Source: Botrimarina mediterranea
GTDB lineage: Bacteria; Planctomycetota; Planctomycetia; Pirellulales; Lacipirellulaceae
NCBI RefSeq assembly: GCF_007753265.1
Contig: NZ_CP036349.1
Span: 4,063,363-4,127,362 of the forward strand
DNA: 64,000 nt
Reading direction: 5' to 3'
Shown: one piece after another, positions 9,476 to 18,487 of the stretch
Layout of the letters: the number at the start of each line of letters is the position of its first letter
Numbering within the stretch: the first letter of the stretch is position 1
The notes under the pieces: generated by a model
Databases searched by the model: none
Seen by the model: the letters and a program-made list of their open reading frames with translations, nothing else
What the model was told of the DNA's origin: nothing
Translations under genes and position numbers: made by a program

Positions 9476-9961
9476 TCAGCGGAGCGTGCCGACACGATCC
9501 TGAGCGATGAACTCCGACATGGTCTCGGAACCGCGCGGCTCTTCGGCGGGGCTGAAGAGTCGGGTGAAGAAGCCGGGTTTCTCTTCCTTCTGGGTGACCT
9601 GGGCGTTGCCCTTGCCGCCGAAGGGGAGCTTATCAACCGCGGCGCCCCAGGCGTTGCGCACGTTAGTCGCGGCGTTCTTCGACGACTCGGACACCTTATC
9701 CAGGGCGCGCGAGATCGGGTTCCCCTCGGGCGTCAGCGCCGACTCGCCCGTTGCCGGCGCCGTGTCCCCCTTCCAGGAGAACTTGGGCATCTCAAACTTC
9801 GGCCAGCTGAGCTTGAAGGCCGACGAGTCGACCATCGCTGGGTCCTCGGTTGCGGCGCCGGTTTCCTGCGCTGCCGCCGACGACACGCCGCCGGCGAGAG
9901 CGAAAACAGTCGCCGCCAAGGCGGCGAGGATCGGTAGTCGATTCGTGCGAAGGGCTCGCAT
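9476..9961 (-). CDS. Small secreted hypothetical protein
   Basis: 161 aa from ATG 9961. The signal peptide is clear (ILAALAATVFALAGGVSSAAAQ). The mature part has a motif SWPKFEMPKFSWKGD, a helical Ser/Asn/Ala segment (ALDKVSESSKNAATNVRNAW) and a C-terminal PGFFTRLFSPAEEPRG. The repeated Trp-Pro-Lys-Phe pattern suggests envelope binding, but I know of no assigned function; it looks like a conserved planctomycete protein. It lies between proC (divergent) and the SelA-like gene (same strand, 98 bp downstream). Confidence 0.7.
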   Translation of the reverse strand: MRALRTNRLPILAALAATVFALAGGVSSAAAQETGAATEDPAMVDSSAFKLSWPKFEMPKFSWKGDTAPATGESALTPEGNPISRALDKVSESSKNAATNVRNAWGAAVDKLPFGGKGNAQVTQKEEKPGFFTRLFSPAEEPRGSETMSEFIAQDRVGTLR

Positions 9962-10168
9962 CGTGCGTCCACTCCAAGATCTTTGAAGGTGTTCTGGTCT
10001 GCCCACTTAACCCCTTATCGGCGTTTGCGGGCAATAAGTCCGTGCGGAGAGTTCGCAAAATGTGCGTAATCTGTCCAGACCGAACCCGCCGGGACGGCCA
10101 GAAGGGAGTTGAAGCGTCGCGGATTGAGGTGCGGGAGGAGGTCGCCTAGCATCAGTGCAGGCAAAGCA

Positions 10169-11053
10169 ATGGATTTCAAAACCCCGGGCGCCAGCATGGC
10201 AAGCAACGGTGAGATCGAAGGCGTCGTCGGGTTTCTCGGCGCGGGACGCATGGCGCAAGCCCTGGCGGCGGGGTTTGTCCGCGGCGGCTTGGTGAGCGCT
10301 AGCAACCTGATCGCCTACAACCCTTCCCCGGCGGCCGGCGAGGCTTTCATCGACGCCGTTGGCCCCGACGGCAGACTGGCGGCCTCGCCGAGCGAGCTCG
10401 CTAAAGCGGCTCGGATCGTGTTCTTGGCGGTCAAGCCGCAGAAGGCGCCCGAGGCCCTCGCCTCGGTGGCCAAGGACTGGCGCGCCGGGGAGCAACTGCT
10501 GGTCTCGGTCGCCGCGGGGGTGACGCTGGCGGCGCTCGCCGCGCCACTGCCGAAGGGATCGGCCGTCGTGCGGGTGATGCCCAACACGCCGAGCCTGATC
10601 GGCAAGGGGGCGAGTTGCTACGCCCTCGGTGAGCACGCCACCGCCGAGCATAGCGCCGACGTGGGCCGCCTGCTGTCGGCCGTCGGCTTCGCCAGCGAGA
10701 CGCCCGAGAAGCTGCTCGACGCGGTGACGGGGGTCTCGGGCTCCGGACCGGCGTATGTGTATACGATGATCGAAGCAATGGCCGATGGCGGCGTTCGGGC
10801 AGGATTGCCGCGGGCGCTCGCCGCGGAGCTGGCCGCGCGGACCGTCGCCGGCGCCGCCGAGATGGTCATCACCACGGGCGAGCACCCCGCCGCGCTACGC
10901 GACGCCGTCGCCAGCCCAGGCGGCACGACGATCGCCGGCCTTGCGGAACTCGAGCGCCACGGCATACGGTCAGCCTTGATCGAAGCGGTGACCACCGCCG
11001 CCCGGCGCTCCGCCGAACTGGGACAACAACAACCGGGACAAGGCAACAAGTAG
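10169..11053 (+). CDS. proC: Pyrroline-5-carboxylate reductase
   Basis: Last enzyme of proline synthesis: reduces 1-pyrroline-5-carboxylate to L-proline with NAD(P)H in the cytoplasm. The Rossmann glycine motif is VGFLGAGRMAQAL; the NAD domain continues through VFLAVKPQ and VRVMPNTPSLIGKGAS. The C-terminal dimerisation domain carries VSGSGPAYVYTMIEAMADGGVRAGLPR, and the substrate loop SPGGTTIAGLAELE is intact. About 294 aa from ATG 10169; ATG 10196 is an equally reasonable start, since the family homology begins after it. The gene is followed at its TAG stop by a CCCCTAGCC-type repeat. Confidence 0.95.
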   Translation: MDFKTPGASMASNGEIEGVVGFLGAGRMAQALAAGFVRGGLVSASNLIAYNPSPAAGEAFIDAVGPDGRLAASPSELAKAARIVFLAVKPQKAPEALASVAKDWRAGEQLLVSVAAGVTLAALAAPLPKGSAVVRVMPNTPSLIGKGASCYALGEHATAEHSADVGRLLSAVGFASETPEKLLDAVTGVSGSGPAYVYTMIEAMADGGVRAGLPRALAAELAARTVAGAAEMVITTGEHPAALRDAVASPGGTTIAGLAELERHGIRSALIEAVTTAARRSAELGQQQPGQGNK

Positions 11054-11124
11054 CTAGGGCTCGCCACAAGGTCCCTAGCCCCCAACCCCTCAGCCCCCAA
11101 CCCCTCAGCCCCTAGCCCCTCCCC
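11050..11124. repeat. Short-word repeat (CCCCTAGCC / CCCCTCAGCC)
   Basis: Near-tandem copies of a 9-11 base word of the type AGCCCCCAACCCCTC between the proC stop and the next start. Inverted copies follow the next gene (11361-11385, GGGGTCAGGGGCTGAGG) and the one after it (11980-12017, GGGGCTAGGGACGGGGGG), so each small gene here is bracketed by complementary words that could pair in RNA. Confidence 0.6.
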
Positions 11125-11129
11125 CCGCC

Positions 11130-11360
11130 ATGTCCATCCTCTGCCGCGTCGATGACAAGCACGTGCCGCTCTACCGTGTGATGTGGGTGGCGGCGACGCC
11201 CCACTTCTGCGGCGAAGAGGACTGCCTGCGCGAGGGCTCGTACGAGGTGCGGCTCGAACAAGACGAGTCGCTGTGGGCCACCACCGCCGAGCGCGACAAC
11301 CTGGTCGAGATGCTCGAATCGTGGCAGGGCGGTCTCGGCCCCGCGGATGAACAATTTTAG
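11130..11360 (+). CDS. Small hypothetical protein (76 aa)
   Basis: Short cytoplasmic protein with no signal peptide: MSILCRVDDKHVPLYRV at the start, then ATPHFCGEEDCLREGSYEVRL and a C-terminal helix DNLVEMLESWQGG. Codon use and lack of stops match the neighbours, and the sequence is not repeat-derived, so I accept it as real. Two cysteines (FCGEEDC) could bind metal but this is a guess. It is flanked by complementary CCCCTAGCC-type repeats. Function unknown. Confidence 0.6.
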   Translation: MSILCRVDDKHVPLYRVMWVAATPHFCGEEDCLREGSYEVRLEQDESLWATTAERDNLVEMLESWQGGLGPADEQF

Positions 11361-11454
11361 AGGGGTCAGGGGCTGAGGGGCTGAAGGAGTCTCGGGCCTT
11401 CCAGACGAACCGTATTAACCGGCGCGCGTTCGACCGCCGCCGCTGACAGGAAAC

Positions 11455-11979
11455 ATGATGGACGATCCTTTCGGATTCGAAAGCGCTGGCTCGGGCGACG
11501 ACCTCGAGTGGCTCGAGACGTATGTCGTCTTCTTCGAGTCCGCTGCGCGGCCGACGCTGACGCAGGTCGAGTCCGCCATCGGCGAGGCGGGGCACCGGCT
11601 GCGGATGGAGCGGCTCAAGGCGAACGACGACGGGCAGTTCAAGTCGGTCCTCGTCCAAGCCGCCGAAGACAACGCCGCCATCGACATCCGTTACGAAGAG
11701 GGCGACGCCGTCAGCGACCGGGCGATGGCCCTCGCCAAGCAGCTGCGGGAAGAACTCGAAGGCGAGCAGCTGGCCCAGCTGCTGCGTAGCGACGCCTGGC
11801 TCGAGGTGATGCACTTCCAGCGCGTCGCCGCGACGGATGAGTGGGCCGACGAGCCCGAGGAGGACTTCATGGGCCCCGGCGGCCTCGACCCGGCGACGCT
11901 GATCACCGTCGTGGAAGCCCTGGCAAGGCTCACCGGCGGCCTGCCGATCGATCCGGAGGCGGGGGAAGTCTTGATTTAA
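11455..11979 (+). CDS. Conserved hypothetical protein (174 aa)
   Basis: Acidic cytoplasmic protein. AGGAAAC lies just ahead of the tandem ATG codons at 11455 and 11458. The N-terminal half (DDLEWLETYVVFFESAARPT through IDIRYEEGDAV) looks like a small alpha/beta domain, followed by a long helix (SDRAMALAKQLREELEGEQL) and a Gly/Pro-rich acidic end. No catalytic motif is seen. I recognise it only as the kind of short conserved protein that accompanies efp-like genes in planctomycetes. A GGGGCTAGGG repeat starts right at its stop codon. Confidence 0.65.
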   Translation: MMDDPFGFESAGSGDDLEWLETYVVFFESAARPTLTQVESAIGEAGHRLRMERLKANDDGQFKSVLVQAAEDNAAIDIRYEEGDAVSDRAMALAKQLREELEGEQLAQLLRSDAWLEVMHFQRVAATDEWADEPEEDFMGPGGLDPATLITVVEALARLTGGLPIDPEAGEVLI

Positions 11980-12061
11980 GGGGCTAGGGACGGGGGGCTA
12001 GGGGCTGTACAGCTACGGGATGGGGGGAATTACTGGAGTGGCCTCCAGTGGAGTAACATTC

Positions 12062-12099
12062 CTCAACTTCCCACTTCCCACTTCCGTCTTCCCACTTCT
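12062..12099 (+). repeat. CTTCCCA short-word repeat upstream of efpL
   Basis: Four imperfect copies of CTTCCCACTTCC end six bases before the efpL start codon. They leave no purine-rich Shine-Dalgarno site, so efpL translation must start without one or use a different signal. Comparable words precede manC (CCCACTGCCCACTTC) and mlaD. Confidence 0.55.
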
Positions 12100-12104
12100 C
12101 CTCG

Positions 12105-12668
12105 ATGCTTGGCAAAGACATCAAGCCCGGCGCGATGGTCGTTTACAACGACGCGCCGTGTGTTATCGAAAACATCCACGTGCAGTCGCCCTCGGCCCGC
12201 GGCGGCACGACGCTCTACAAGTTCCGGGCGCGGAATATCGTCACGAAGAACAAGGTCGACTTCGCGATGAAGGGGACCGACATGCTCCCCGAGGCCGACT
12301 TCAGCCGCCGCGACGTCACGATCATGTTCTCCGACCTCGAGTCGGTGCACCTCTTGGACTCCGAGTCGTACGAGCAGTACTCGGTGGCGCGCGAGGACGT
12401 GGCCGAAGAGATGCAGTGGATCACCGAAGCCACGACCGGCATCATCGCGATGATCTACAACGACGAGTGCGTGGGCATCACGATCCCCGCGTCAGCGGCG
12501 CTAAAGATCACCCAATGCGACCCGGGCGTCCGCGGCAACAGCGCGACCGGCCGCACGAAGCCGGTGACGCTCGAGACCGGCGTCACCATTCAGGCGCCCG
12601 AGTACATCGCCGAGGGCGAGGTGATTAAGGTGGATACGCGGACGGGGGAGTTTTTGGGGCGGGCGTAG
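12105..12668 (+). CDS. efpL: EF-P-like protein, EfpL/YeiP type
   Basis: Translation factor of the EF-P family, 187 aa, with the usual KOW-like domain and two OB domains. The loop that reaches the peptidyl-transferase centre reads SPSARGGTTLYKFR, with Arg32 at the tip where classical EF-P has a modified Lys (PGKG). This, and the end PEYIAEGEVIKVDTRTGEFLGRA, match the E. coli EfpL/YeiP pattern, a paralog that relieves stalling and uses an unmodified arginine. No EpmA/EpmB or YmfI-type modifying enzyme is in the window. The gene is followed 11 bp later by the CPCC gene, probably co-transcribed. Confidence 0.85.
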   Translation: MLGKDIKPGAMVVYNDAPCVIENIHVQSPSARGGTTLYKFRARNIVTKNKVDFAMKGTDMLPEADFSRRDVTIMFSDLESVHLLDSESYEQYSVAREDVAEEMQWITEATTGIIAMIYNDECVGITIPASAALKITQCDPGVRGNSATGRTKPVTLETGVTIQAPEYIAEGEVIKVDTRTGEFLGRA

Positions 12669-12679
12669 GAGGAATTTAA

Positions 12680-13024
12680 GTGGGGCACGACTCATCAGAC
12701 TCTCCGTCGCCCGAAGAACTGTCGCAGCGGGAATTGTGGATCGAAGAGTATTCCGCTCGGGTCAACGCCCGGCCGCGCGACCTGCCCTTGAGGTGCCCGT
12801 GCTGTGGGTGCCGGACACTGACTGAGCGGATCGCATTCGAAATCTGCGATGTCTGCTTCTGGGAAGACGACGGACAAGACGACGGCGACGCGAACGAGTG
12901 CCGGGGTGGTCCGAACGGCTCGCTAAGTCTCCGCCAAGCGCGGGCTAACTATTTGCGTTTTGGGGCGTGCGAGGAGGCCATGATCGAAAACGTTCGACCG
13001 CCACGCCCGGATGAGCTGCGTTAA
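12680..13024 (+). CDS. Cysteine-rich CPCC-domain protein
   Basis: 114 aa with a CPCC zinc-ribbon signature: CPCCGCRTL, then ICDVCFWEDDGQDD, then ECRGGPNGSLSLRQARANY, diagnostic of the CPCC family (PF14206). The start is GTG 12680, set by an excellent ribosome site (AGGAGGAATTT, 12667-12677) directly after the efpL stop. CPCC proteins are small, cytoplasmic and of unknown function; they often turn up in accessory clusters, sometimes beside toxin-immunity genes. Here the next gene is another protein of accessory type (DUF4261-like), separated by a palindromic repeat. Confidence 0.8.
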   Translation: MGHDSSDSPSPEELSQRELWIEEYSARVNARPRDLPLRCPCCGCRTLTERIAFEICDVCFWEDDGQDDGDANECRGGPNGSLSLRQARANYLRFGACEEAMIENVRPPRPDELR

Positions 13025-13032
13025 CAAAGCAA

Positions 13033-13097
13033 GTAGGGTGGGTCGTGATCCACCGGGAAGCGGGTACCAGCATTCGGCGGGTTGCAACCCACCCTAC
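13033..13097 (+). repeat. GTAGGGTGGGT...ACCCACCCTAC inverted repeat, copy 1
   Basis: 65-bp palindrome with arms GTAGGGTGGGTCGTGATCC and GGGTTGCAACCCACCCTAC around a GCGGGTACCAGCATTCGG loop. Related copies at 13930-13973 (left half decayed) and 14385-14447 bracket the DUF4261-like gene and the small membrane gene. Confidence 0.7.
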
Positions 13098-13126
13098 GAA
13101 CTAGAAGTGCAGAGGAACGGAGAGAC

Positions 13127-13861
13127 ATGTGTTCCAAAGAACCATCTATCGTCCTCGGCATCCCGGGTGCTTGGAAAGATCGCTCCGAATTAGTGAAATC
13201 GATCGCCTTGCACAGCGGGGGCTATCTGTTTGCTGGCAAGGTCTTGATGCACTCCGAGAGCAATACGCACTTCGGATTGGAAGTGTATGACCACGACCCG
13301 ACTCTCGTAGAGAAGGTGCGTTCGGGTAGCATGGGGCAAATTCCGGAGGATGTCCTCAATGCAATTCAAGCACATACGTTCACACTCTACCTCGTGTCCT
13401 ACGAGACAGGCCGCGATGTCGTCGAGCGTATGGTGGATGCCGCGGTGGGCTTGCTCGAATCGGGCGGGCTAGCGGTTAAGGTGGAGTTCGCCGGATTCTC
13501 GGTCAATGCAGCCCAATGGCGTGAACATGCATTGACGAAGGTTGCGTATTCACTCTATCGCTCCATGGTTGCCCTAGTTGGAGACGACACCCGACACTTC
13601 ACATGTGGCATGAGTGCCTTCTCGCTTCCAGATTGCTCGGTTCAGCAAGGTGACCTGCGGACCGCGTTCGAGGTTGCAACCGAGTTCTGCTGCTATTTAA
13701 TGGATGAGAGTCCAGCACTTGCAGACGGGCACACTTTCAGCGTCCCGGATGGAACGGAACGTTATCGAGTTTCATTCGAAGAGCACGGATTCTATCCACC
13801 AGGGGATATGTTCCATAACCCGAATGGACTTTGGAAACTCGAACCAACTTCCGTTCCGTAA
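13127..13861 (+). CDS. DUF4261-like protein
   Basis: 244 aa from ATG 13127, with GGAGAG a few bases upstream; the frame is open a little further but runs into the repeat. The pattern IVLGIPGAWKDRSELV, VKVEFAGFSVNAAQW, TCGMSAFSLPDC, LADGHTFSVPDGTERYRV and FHNPNGLWKLEP agrees with my memory of the DUF4261 family. It has no signal peptide and no known activity. Its bases are visibly less GC-rich than the neighbours, and it lies between two copies of the same palindrome, which suggests lateral arrival or a mobile cassette. Function unknown; an immunity or toxin-linked role is only a possibility drawn from where such families are often found. Confidence 0.7.
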   Translation: MCSKEPSIVLGIPGAWKDRSELVKSIALHSGGYLFAGKVLMHSESNTHFGLEVYDHDPTLVEKVRSGSMGQIPEDVLNAIQAHTFTLYLVSYETGRDVVERMVDAAVGLLESGGLAVKVEFAGFSVNAAQWREHALTKVAYSLYRSMVALVGDDTRHFTCGMSAFSLPDCSVQQGDLRTAFEVATEFCCYLMDESPALADGHTFSVPDGTERYRVSFEEHGFYPPGDMFHNPNGLWKLEPTSVP

Positions 13862-13929
13862 TCCATAACGCCAAACGGGCAGGATGGGCTCGGGAACGTG
13901 CGTCGACGCGGAAACGGCTGCGGGTGGCC

Positions 13930-13973
13930 GAAGAAGCGGGTACCAGTATTCGGTGGGTTGCAACCCACTCTAC
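13930..13973 (+). repeat. ACCCAC(C/T)CTAC repeat, partial copy 2
   Basis: Right half of the 65-bp palindrome (AAGCGGGTACCAGTATTCGG then GGGTTGCAACCCACTCTAC). The left arm is decayed. It closes the segment that holds the DUF4261-like gene. Confidence 0.6.
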
Positions 13974-14043
13974 GTACTGCCGCGAGGGCTACGACTGCTG
14001 CCTCCGACCCCGGCCACACGCCGCGTAATTGCGAGAGAGGCAT

Positions 14044-14304
14044 TCAGGCCAGCATCCCGAGGGAACCGACCAACAGGATCGATGACGTGATCAGTGCAGT
14101 CCGTCCGATTGCCGAAGTGCGTGTGATGATTCCGAGAACAATCGCAGCGACGGAGAAGGCGACAAACACACCGTAACCGTGCATCGTAAAATCCTGGGCG
14201 TTTAGCCGACCGCCGATTGCGATCAGCACGCCCAGCACGACTCCAGACAAAGACAATCCCAGGGCGAGACGGTCAAGAGGATAGGGACGCTCTTCTGTTT
14301 TCAT
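14044..14304 (-). CDS. Small membrane protein (86 aa)
   Basis: Three predicted membrane helices: LALGLSLSGVVLGVLIAIGG, GYGVFVAFSVAAIVLGII and ALITSSILLVGSLGML, with a short basic/acidic N-terminus (MKTEERPYPLDR). No known family is recognised. It lies between two copies of the ACCCACCCTAC palindrome, on the strand opposite to the DUF4261-like gene. Confidence 0.65.
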   Translation of the reverse strand: MKTEERPYPLDRLALGLSLSGVVLGVLIAIGGRLNAQDFTMHGYGVFVAFSVAAIVLGIITRTSAIGRTALITSSILLVGSLGMLA

Positions 14305-14384
14305 GCGTGAACTCCGTCGCGGCGAGGTTTTTGGACCTTATCACTCTTCGTCGTCCGCATCCAAATATTGTGCACGAAAACAAG

Positions 14385-14447
14385 AAGGGGGGGCGTGACC
14401 CACTGGGAAGCCGGTACCGGCATTCGGTCGGTGGCAACCCACCCTAC
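14385..14447 (+). repeat. ACCCACCCTAC inverted repeat, copy 3
   Basis: Third copy of the 65-bp palindrome, with left arm GGGGGGGCGTGACCCACTGG and right arm GGTGGCAACCCACCCTAC. It lies between the small membrane gene and the end of the PEP-CTERM gene. Confidence 0.6.
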
Positions 14448-14467
14448 GAACTTGCCACCACCAGTTC

Positions 14468-15289
14468 TTAGTGACGGCGGGTTAAGCGTGCGGTCACTCC
14501 CAACGCCAAGAGCACCAGGCACGACGGCTCGGGGACCGCGAGCGCTGTTGACGTCGCCAGCGCGGCGCTGAGCGCGGCGAACATCGCGTCGGTGTCGGGC
14601 TCTCGCTCGCCGACCTGGGCGCTCCAGAGTGCGTGTTCGGTATCCCAGTCCGGCGGGAACGCCGCGGGATTCGATTGCAGGTCGCGCATCACCGTGTAGT
14701 CGGCGGCGTCGATGACGCCATCGCTGTTCCAGTCGGCCCAGCGTCCTTGGTAGGCGAGCGCCTGGAGCTGGTAGACGGGGTAGTCGGCCGAGTAGGGGGG
14801 CGGCGTGGTCTCACCGTAGAGGTACATCCAGCGACCATGGATCGCGGCGTACAGATCGACCCTCGACTGCTCGAGCGGCGACGCGGCGGCGCTCGTGTTT
14901 CCCAGGCCTTGGAAGTGGTAGACATCGAACGGCGCGCCCAGCGGGAGCAACTTGCCAGCGAGGCCTTCCAGGTTGAAGAGGTCATCGACGTCGTAAAACG
15001 CCGGCAGCATCTCGCCCAATGGGGCGTAGACGTTGGCGTTGTCGAACTCGACGACCCGCTGCTGGGGGTCCCCCGGAACGCCGGGGGTCCACAGCTGGAG
15101 GAAGTCGAACTGCCCGTGCACCCGGTAGCGCTGCGTCCAACCGGTGAAACCGCCGCTCTCGATCAGCGTGCTCTTACGCGGGACGATGCGGTAGCGGCTC
15201 ACCCAATCGGGTGGGTCGGCCCAACCGGCGGTGGGAGCGGCCGCGGTCAGAAGTAGGGCCAGTACTGAGACCGTCAATCGATGGCGCAT
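14468..15289 (-). CDS. Secreted PEP-CTERM protein with dockerin-like loop
   Basis: 273 aa. The start is ATG 15289, chosen because GGAGGTG sits seven bases ahead on the coding strand and a signal peptide follows (LTVSVLALLLTAAAPTAGWA). The mature N-terminal two-thirds contain no motif known to me (VSRYRIVPRKSTLIESGGF and later LYAAIHGRWMYLYGET). Near residue 195 is a single Ca-loop of dockerin type (DWNSDGVIDAADYTVMRD), and the protein ends with AVPEPSCLVLLALGVTARL and RRH, a PEP-CTERM tail for exosortase processing. Exported, surface-linked; function unknown. Confidence 0.8.
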   Translation of the reverse strand: MRHRLTVSVLALLLTAAAPTAGWADPPDWVSRYRIVPRKSTLIESGGFTGWTQRYRVHGQFDFLQLWTPGVPGDPQQRVVEFDNANVYAPLGEMLPAFYDVDDLFNLEGLAGKLLPLGAPFDVYHFQGLGNTSAAASPLEQSRVDLYAAIHGRWMYLYGETTPPPYSADYPVYQLQALAYQGRWADWNSDGVIDAADYTVMRDLQSNPAAFPPDWDTEHALWSAQVGEREPDTDAMFAALSAALATSTALAVPEPSCLVLLALGVTARLTRRH

Positions 15290-15428
15290 CTTGGTCACCT
15301 CCACCGGAGAGAAGAGAGATTCCCTTACCCCAACTGTGGCCGAATCGCCGCTTGGTTTGCAACTCTTTTTTCGTGCTGCACTCCCCCGACTGGCGTCGGG
15401 GGCCTCCGAAACGATCCTAAAGGCGGGG

Positions 15429-15590
15429 CTATTTCTTTTTCTTTCCTTTCTTCTTGGCGGCCTTCTTCGGGGCGGCCTTCTTAGCGGTCTTCTTCTTGGC
15501 CGACTGCTTCTTAGTCGACTTGCCGCCGCCGAAGGCCTTCTCCCAGCCGCTGGCGTACTTTTCGTTGGAACCGACGCGGATCGTACTCAA
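15429..15590 (-). CDS. Small lysine-rich basic protein (53 aa)
   Basis: The coding strand reads STIRVGSNEKYASGWEKAF followed by a tail of about 30 residues that is mostly Lys and Ala (KKTAKKAAPKKAAKKKGKKK). I propose a TTG start at 15590, since no ATG or GTG is available in frame and the conserved STIRVG segment starts immediately after. The tail resembles the basic tail of histone H1 and of the larger lysine-repeat protein at 59927-60181. Likely binds nucleic acid (inference). The ordered N-terminus with conserved-looking Trp argues that it is a real gene rather than low-complexity noise. Confidence 0.6.
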   Translation of the reverse strand: MSTIRVGSNEKYASGWEKAFGGGKSTKKQSAKKKTAKKAAPKKAAKKKGKKKK

Positions 15591-15958
15591 TTGGGGGCTC
15601 GCTTTTGGGAAGGAGATGGGGGGAGGGTGATGATAGGGGAATCGCAGGCGGTGTGGACGCCGTCATTGCTTGGCGACGCGACTTAGCGAAGCGGACTCTC
15701 ACCTATTGAATTTCTTGTTGTTTGTGGGAGGCGTCTCCAGACGCCGATTACGCGCACCGCGCCGTTTCGGTAGGGAGATCGTAATCGGCGTCTGGAGACG
15801 CCTCCTACCGATCAGTGCCTGATCTTTTGAAAGGGATACAGAGGACATCGTGCGACTTGGCGGCTCGCAGCATCGGCACACCGTGCCGGCCGCTTGCGAT
15901 CCCCCCTATCACCAACATCCCCCCTATCTCCTTTCAGCAACGAACCACAGGCTAACCG
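15591..15958. other. Intergenic region between ettA and the small basic protein
   Basis: 368 bp. It contains copy B of the 85-bp palindrome (15724-15809) and the CCCCCTATC-type words CCCCCTATCACC at about 15900-15930. I see no gene. It should hold the promoter for the 53-aa protein and the 3' end of the ettA transcript. Confidence 0.5.
15724..15809 (+). repeat. 85-bp REP-like palindrome, copy B
   Basis: Arms GTGGGAGGCGTCTCCAGACG and GGCGTCTGGAGACGCCTCC around the loop GCGCACCGCGCCGTTTCGG. Same family as 3870, 24241, 29085 and 57729. Confidence 0.8.
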
Positions 15959-17644
<1,686 letters not shown>

Positions 17645-17898
17645 ACAGCGGGGCCGCGTGGGCGCGGCAAGCGGAGGGACTTGGTGGGTGAGACCCATGT
17701 TTTACCAAAGCTAAGCCGCGGATGGCGCCCCTGATGGGCCCTTGATGGGCCCTTAAACGGGATCGCCTCAAAAAGGCACAGAAGAGACACAAGGACTGTG
17801 CGCCCCGCGCTTTTTGCGCCTTCTGTGCATTTTTGTGGCTAGCTCCGCGGTCCAGCGACGAAGAGCCGCCGTCCCCTATGCCATGGTGGTATTAGCCC

Positions 17899-18381
17899 AT
17901 GCGTTACCAGATCCGACAGCGGCTGCTGACGTTCACCGCTCATTACGATATCGCCAACGAAGCGGGTGAGCCGATTCTCGAAGCGGTCCGCGAGTCCTGG
18001 TTTCGGCCGCAGATCGTCATCCGTTCCAAGAACGGCGTCGAGCTGGCGTGTTTGCGGCAGAAGTTGCTGACTTGGCGGCCACGGTTCGACATCACCCGGG
18101 AGGGTCTGCCGCTGGCGACCGTCGTGCGGCGGATGACGTTAAAGCCGTACTTCACGGTGGACCTGGCGGAGGGGGGGAGGCTGGAAGTGGCCGGGTCGTT
18201 CTGGGAGCACAATTACCAATTTACGGAAGGCAGTCGCGTCATCGCGGAAGTCTCGAGCAAAATGTGGTCGCTCCGCGACGTCTATGGCGTTGAGGTGCTG
18301 GAGGCCGAGTACGACGCAATCGTCCTGGCGACGGTGATCGCGATCGCGGCCCTCAACGCCCAAAGTAAGCAGTCATCCTAA
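17899..18381 (+). CDS. LURP-one-related (Tubby-like) protein
   Basis: 160 aa. The pattern MRYQIRQRLLTFTAHYDIANE, then ILEAVRESWFRPQIVIRS, KLLTWRPRFDITREG and a final hydrophobic helix (YDAIVLATVIAIAALNA) fits the LURP-one-related/YxjI family, which folds like Tubby and phospholipid scramblases: a 12-strand barrel around a central helix. Bacterial members have no proven function; lipid binding is suggested by the fold. It stands alone with its own start (ATG, MRYQIRQR) and precedes the PQQ-propeller gene by about 100 bp. Confidence 0.8.
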   Translation: MRYQIRQRLLTFTAHYDIANEAGEPILEAVRESWFRPQIVIRSKNGVELACLRQKLLTWRPRFDITREGLPLATVVRRMTLKPYFTVDLAEGGRLEVAGSFWEHNYQFTEGSRVIAEVSSKMWSLRDVYGVEVLEAEYDAIVLATVIAIAALNAQSKQSS

Positions 18382-18487
18382 AGGGGCGGCTTTCTTGCCC
18401 GGCGTCGCTTGCCCAGAGCGCCTCGCCCGCATATGGTCCGGGGACTGTGGGCTGAAACACCTCCATCGGGTCTCGACGAGAATCGCC

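Noticed and set aside
15383-15402. CCCCCGACTGGCGTCGGGGG hairpin as a terminator
   Set aside because: No T-run on either strand in the right place; it matches a repeat word seen again at 57667, so I regard it as a REP-like hairpin.
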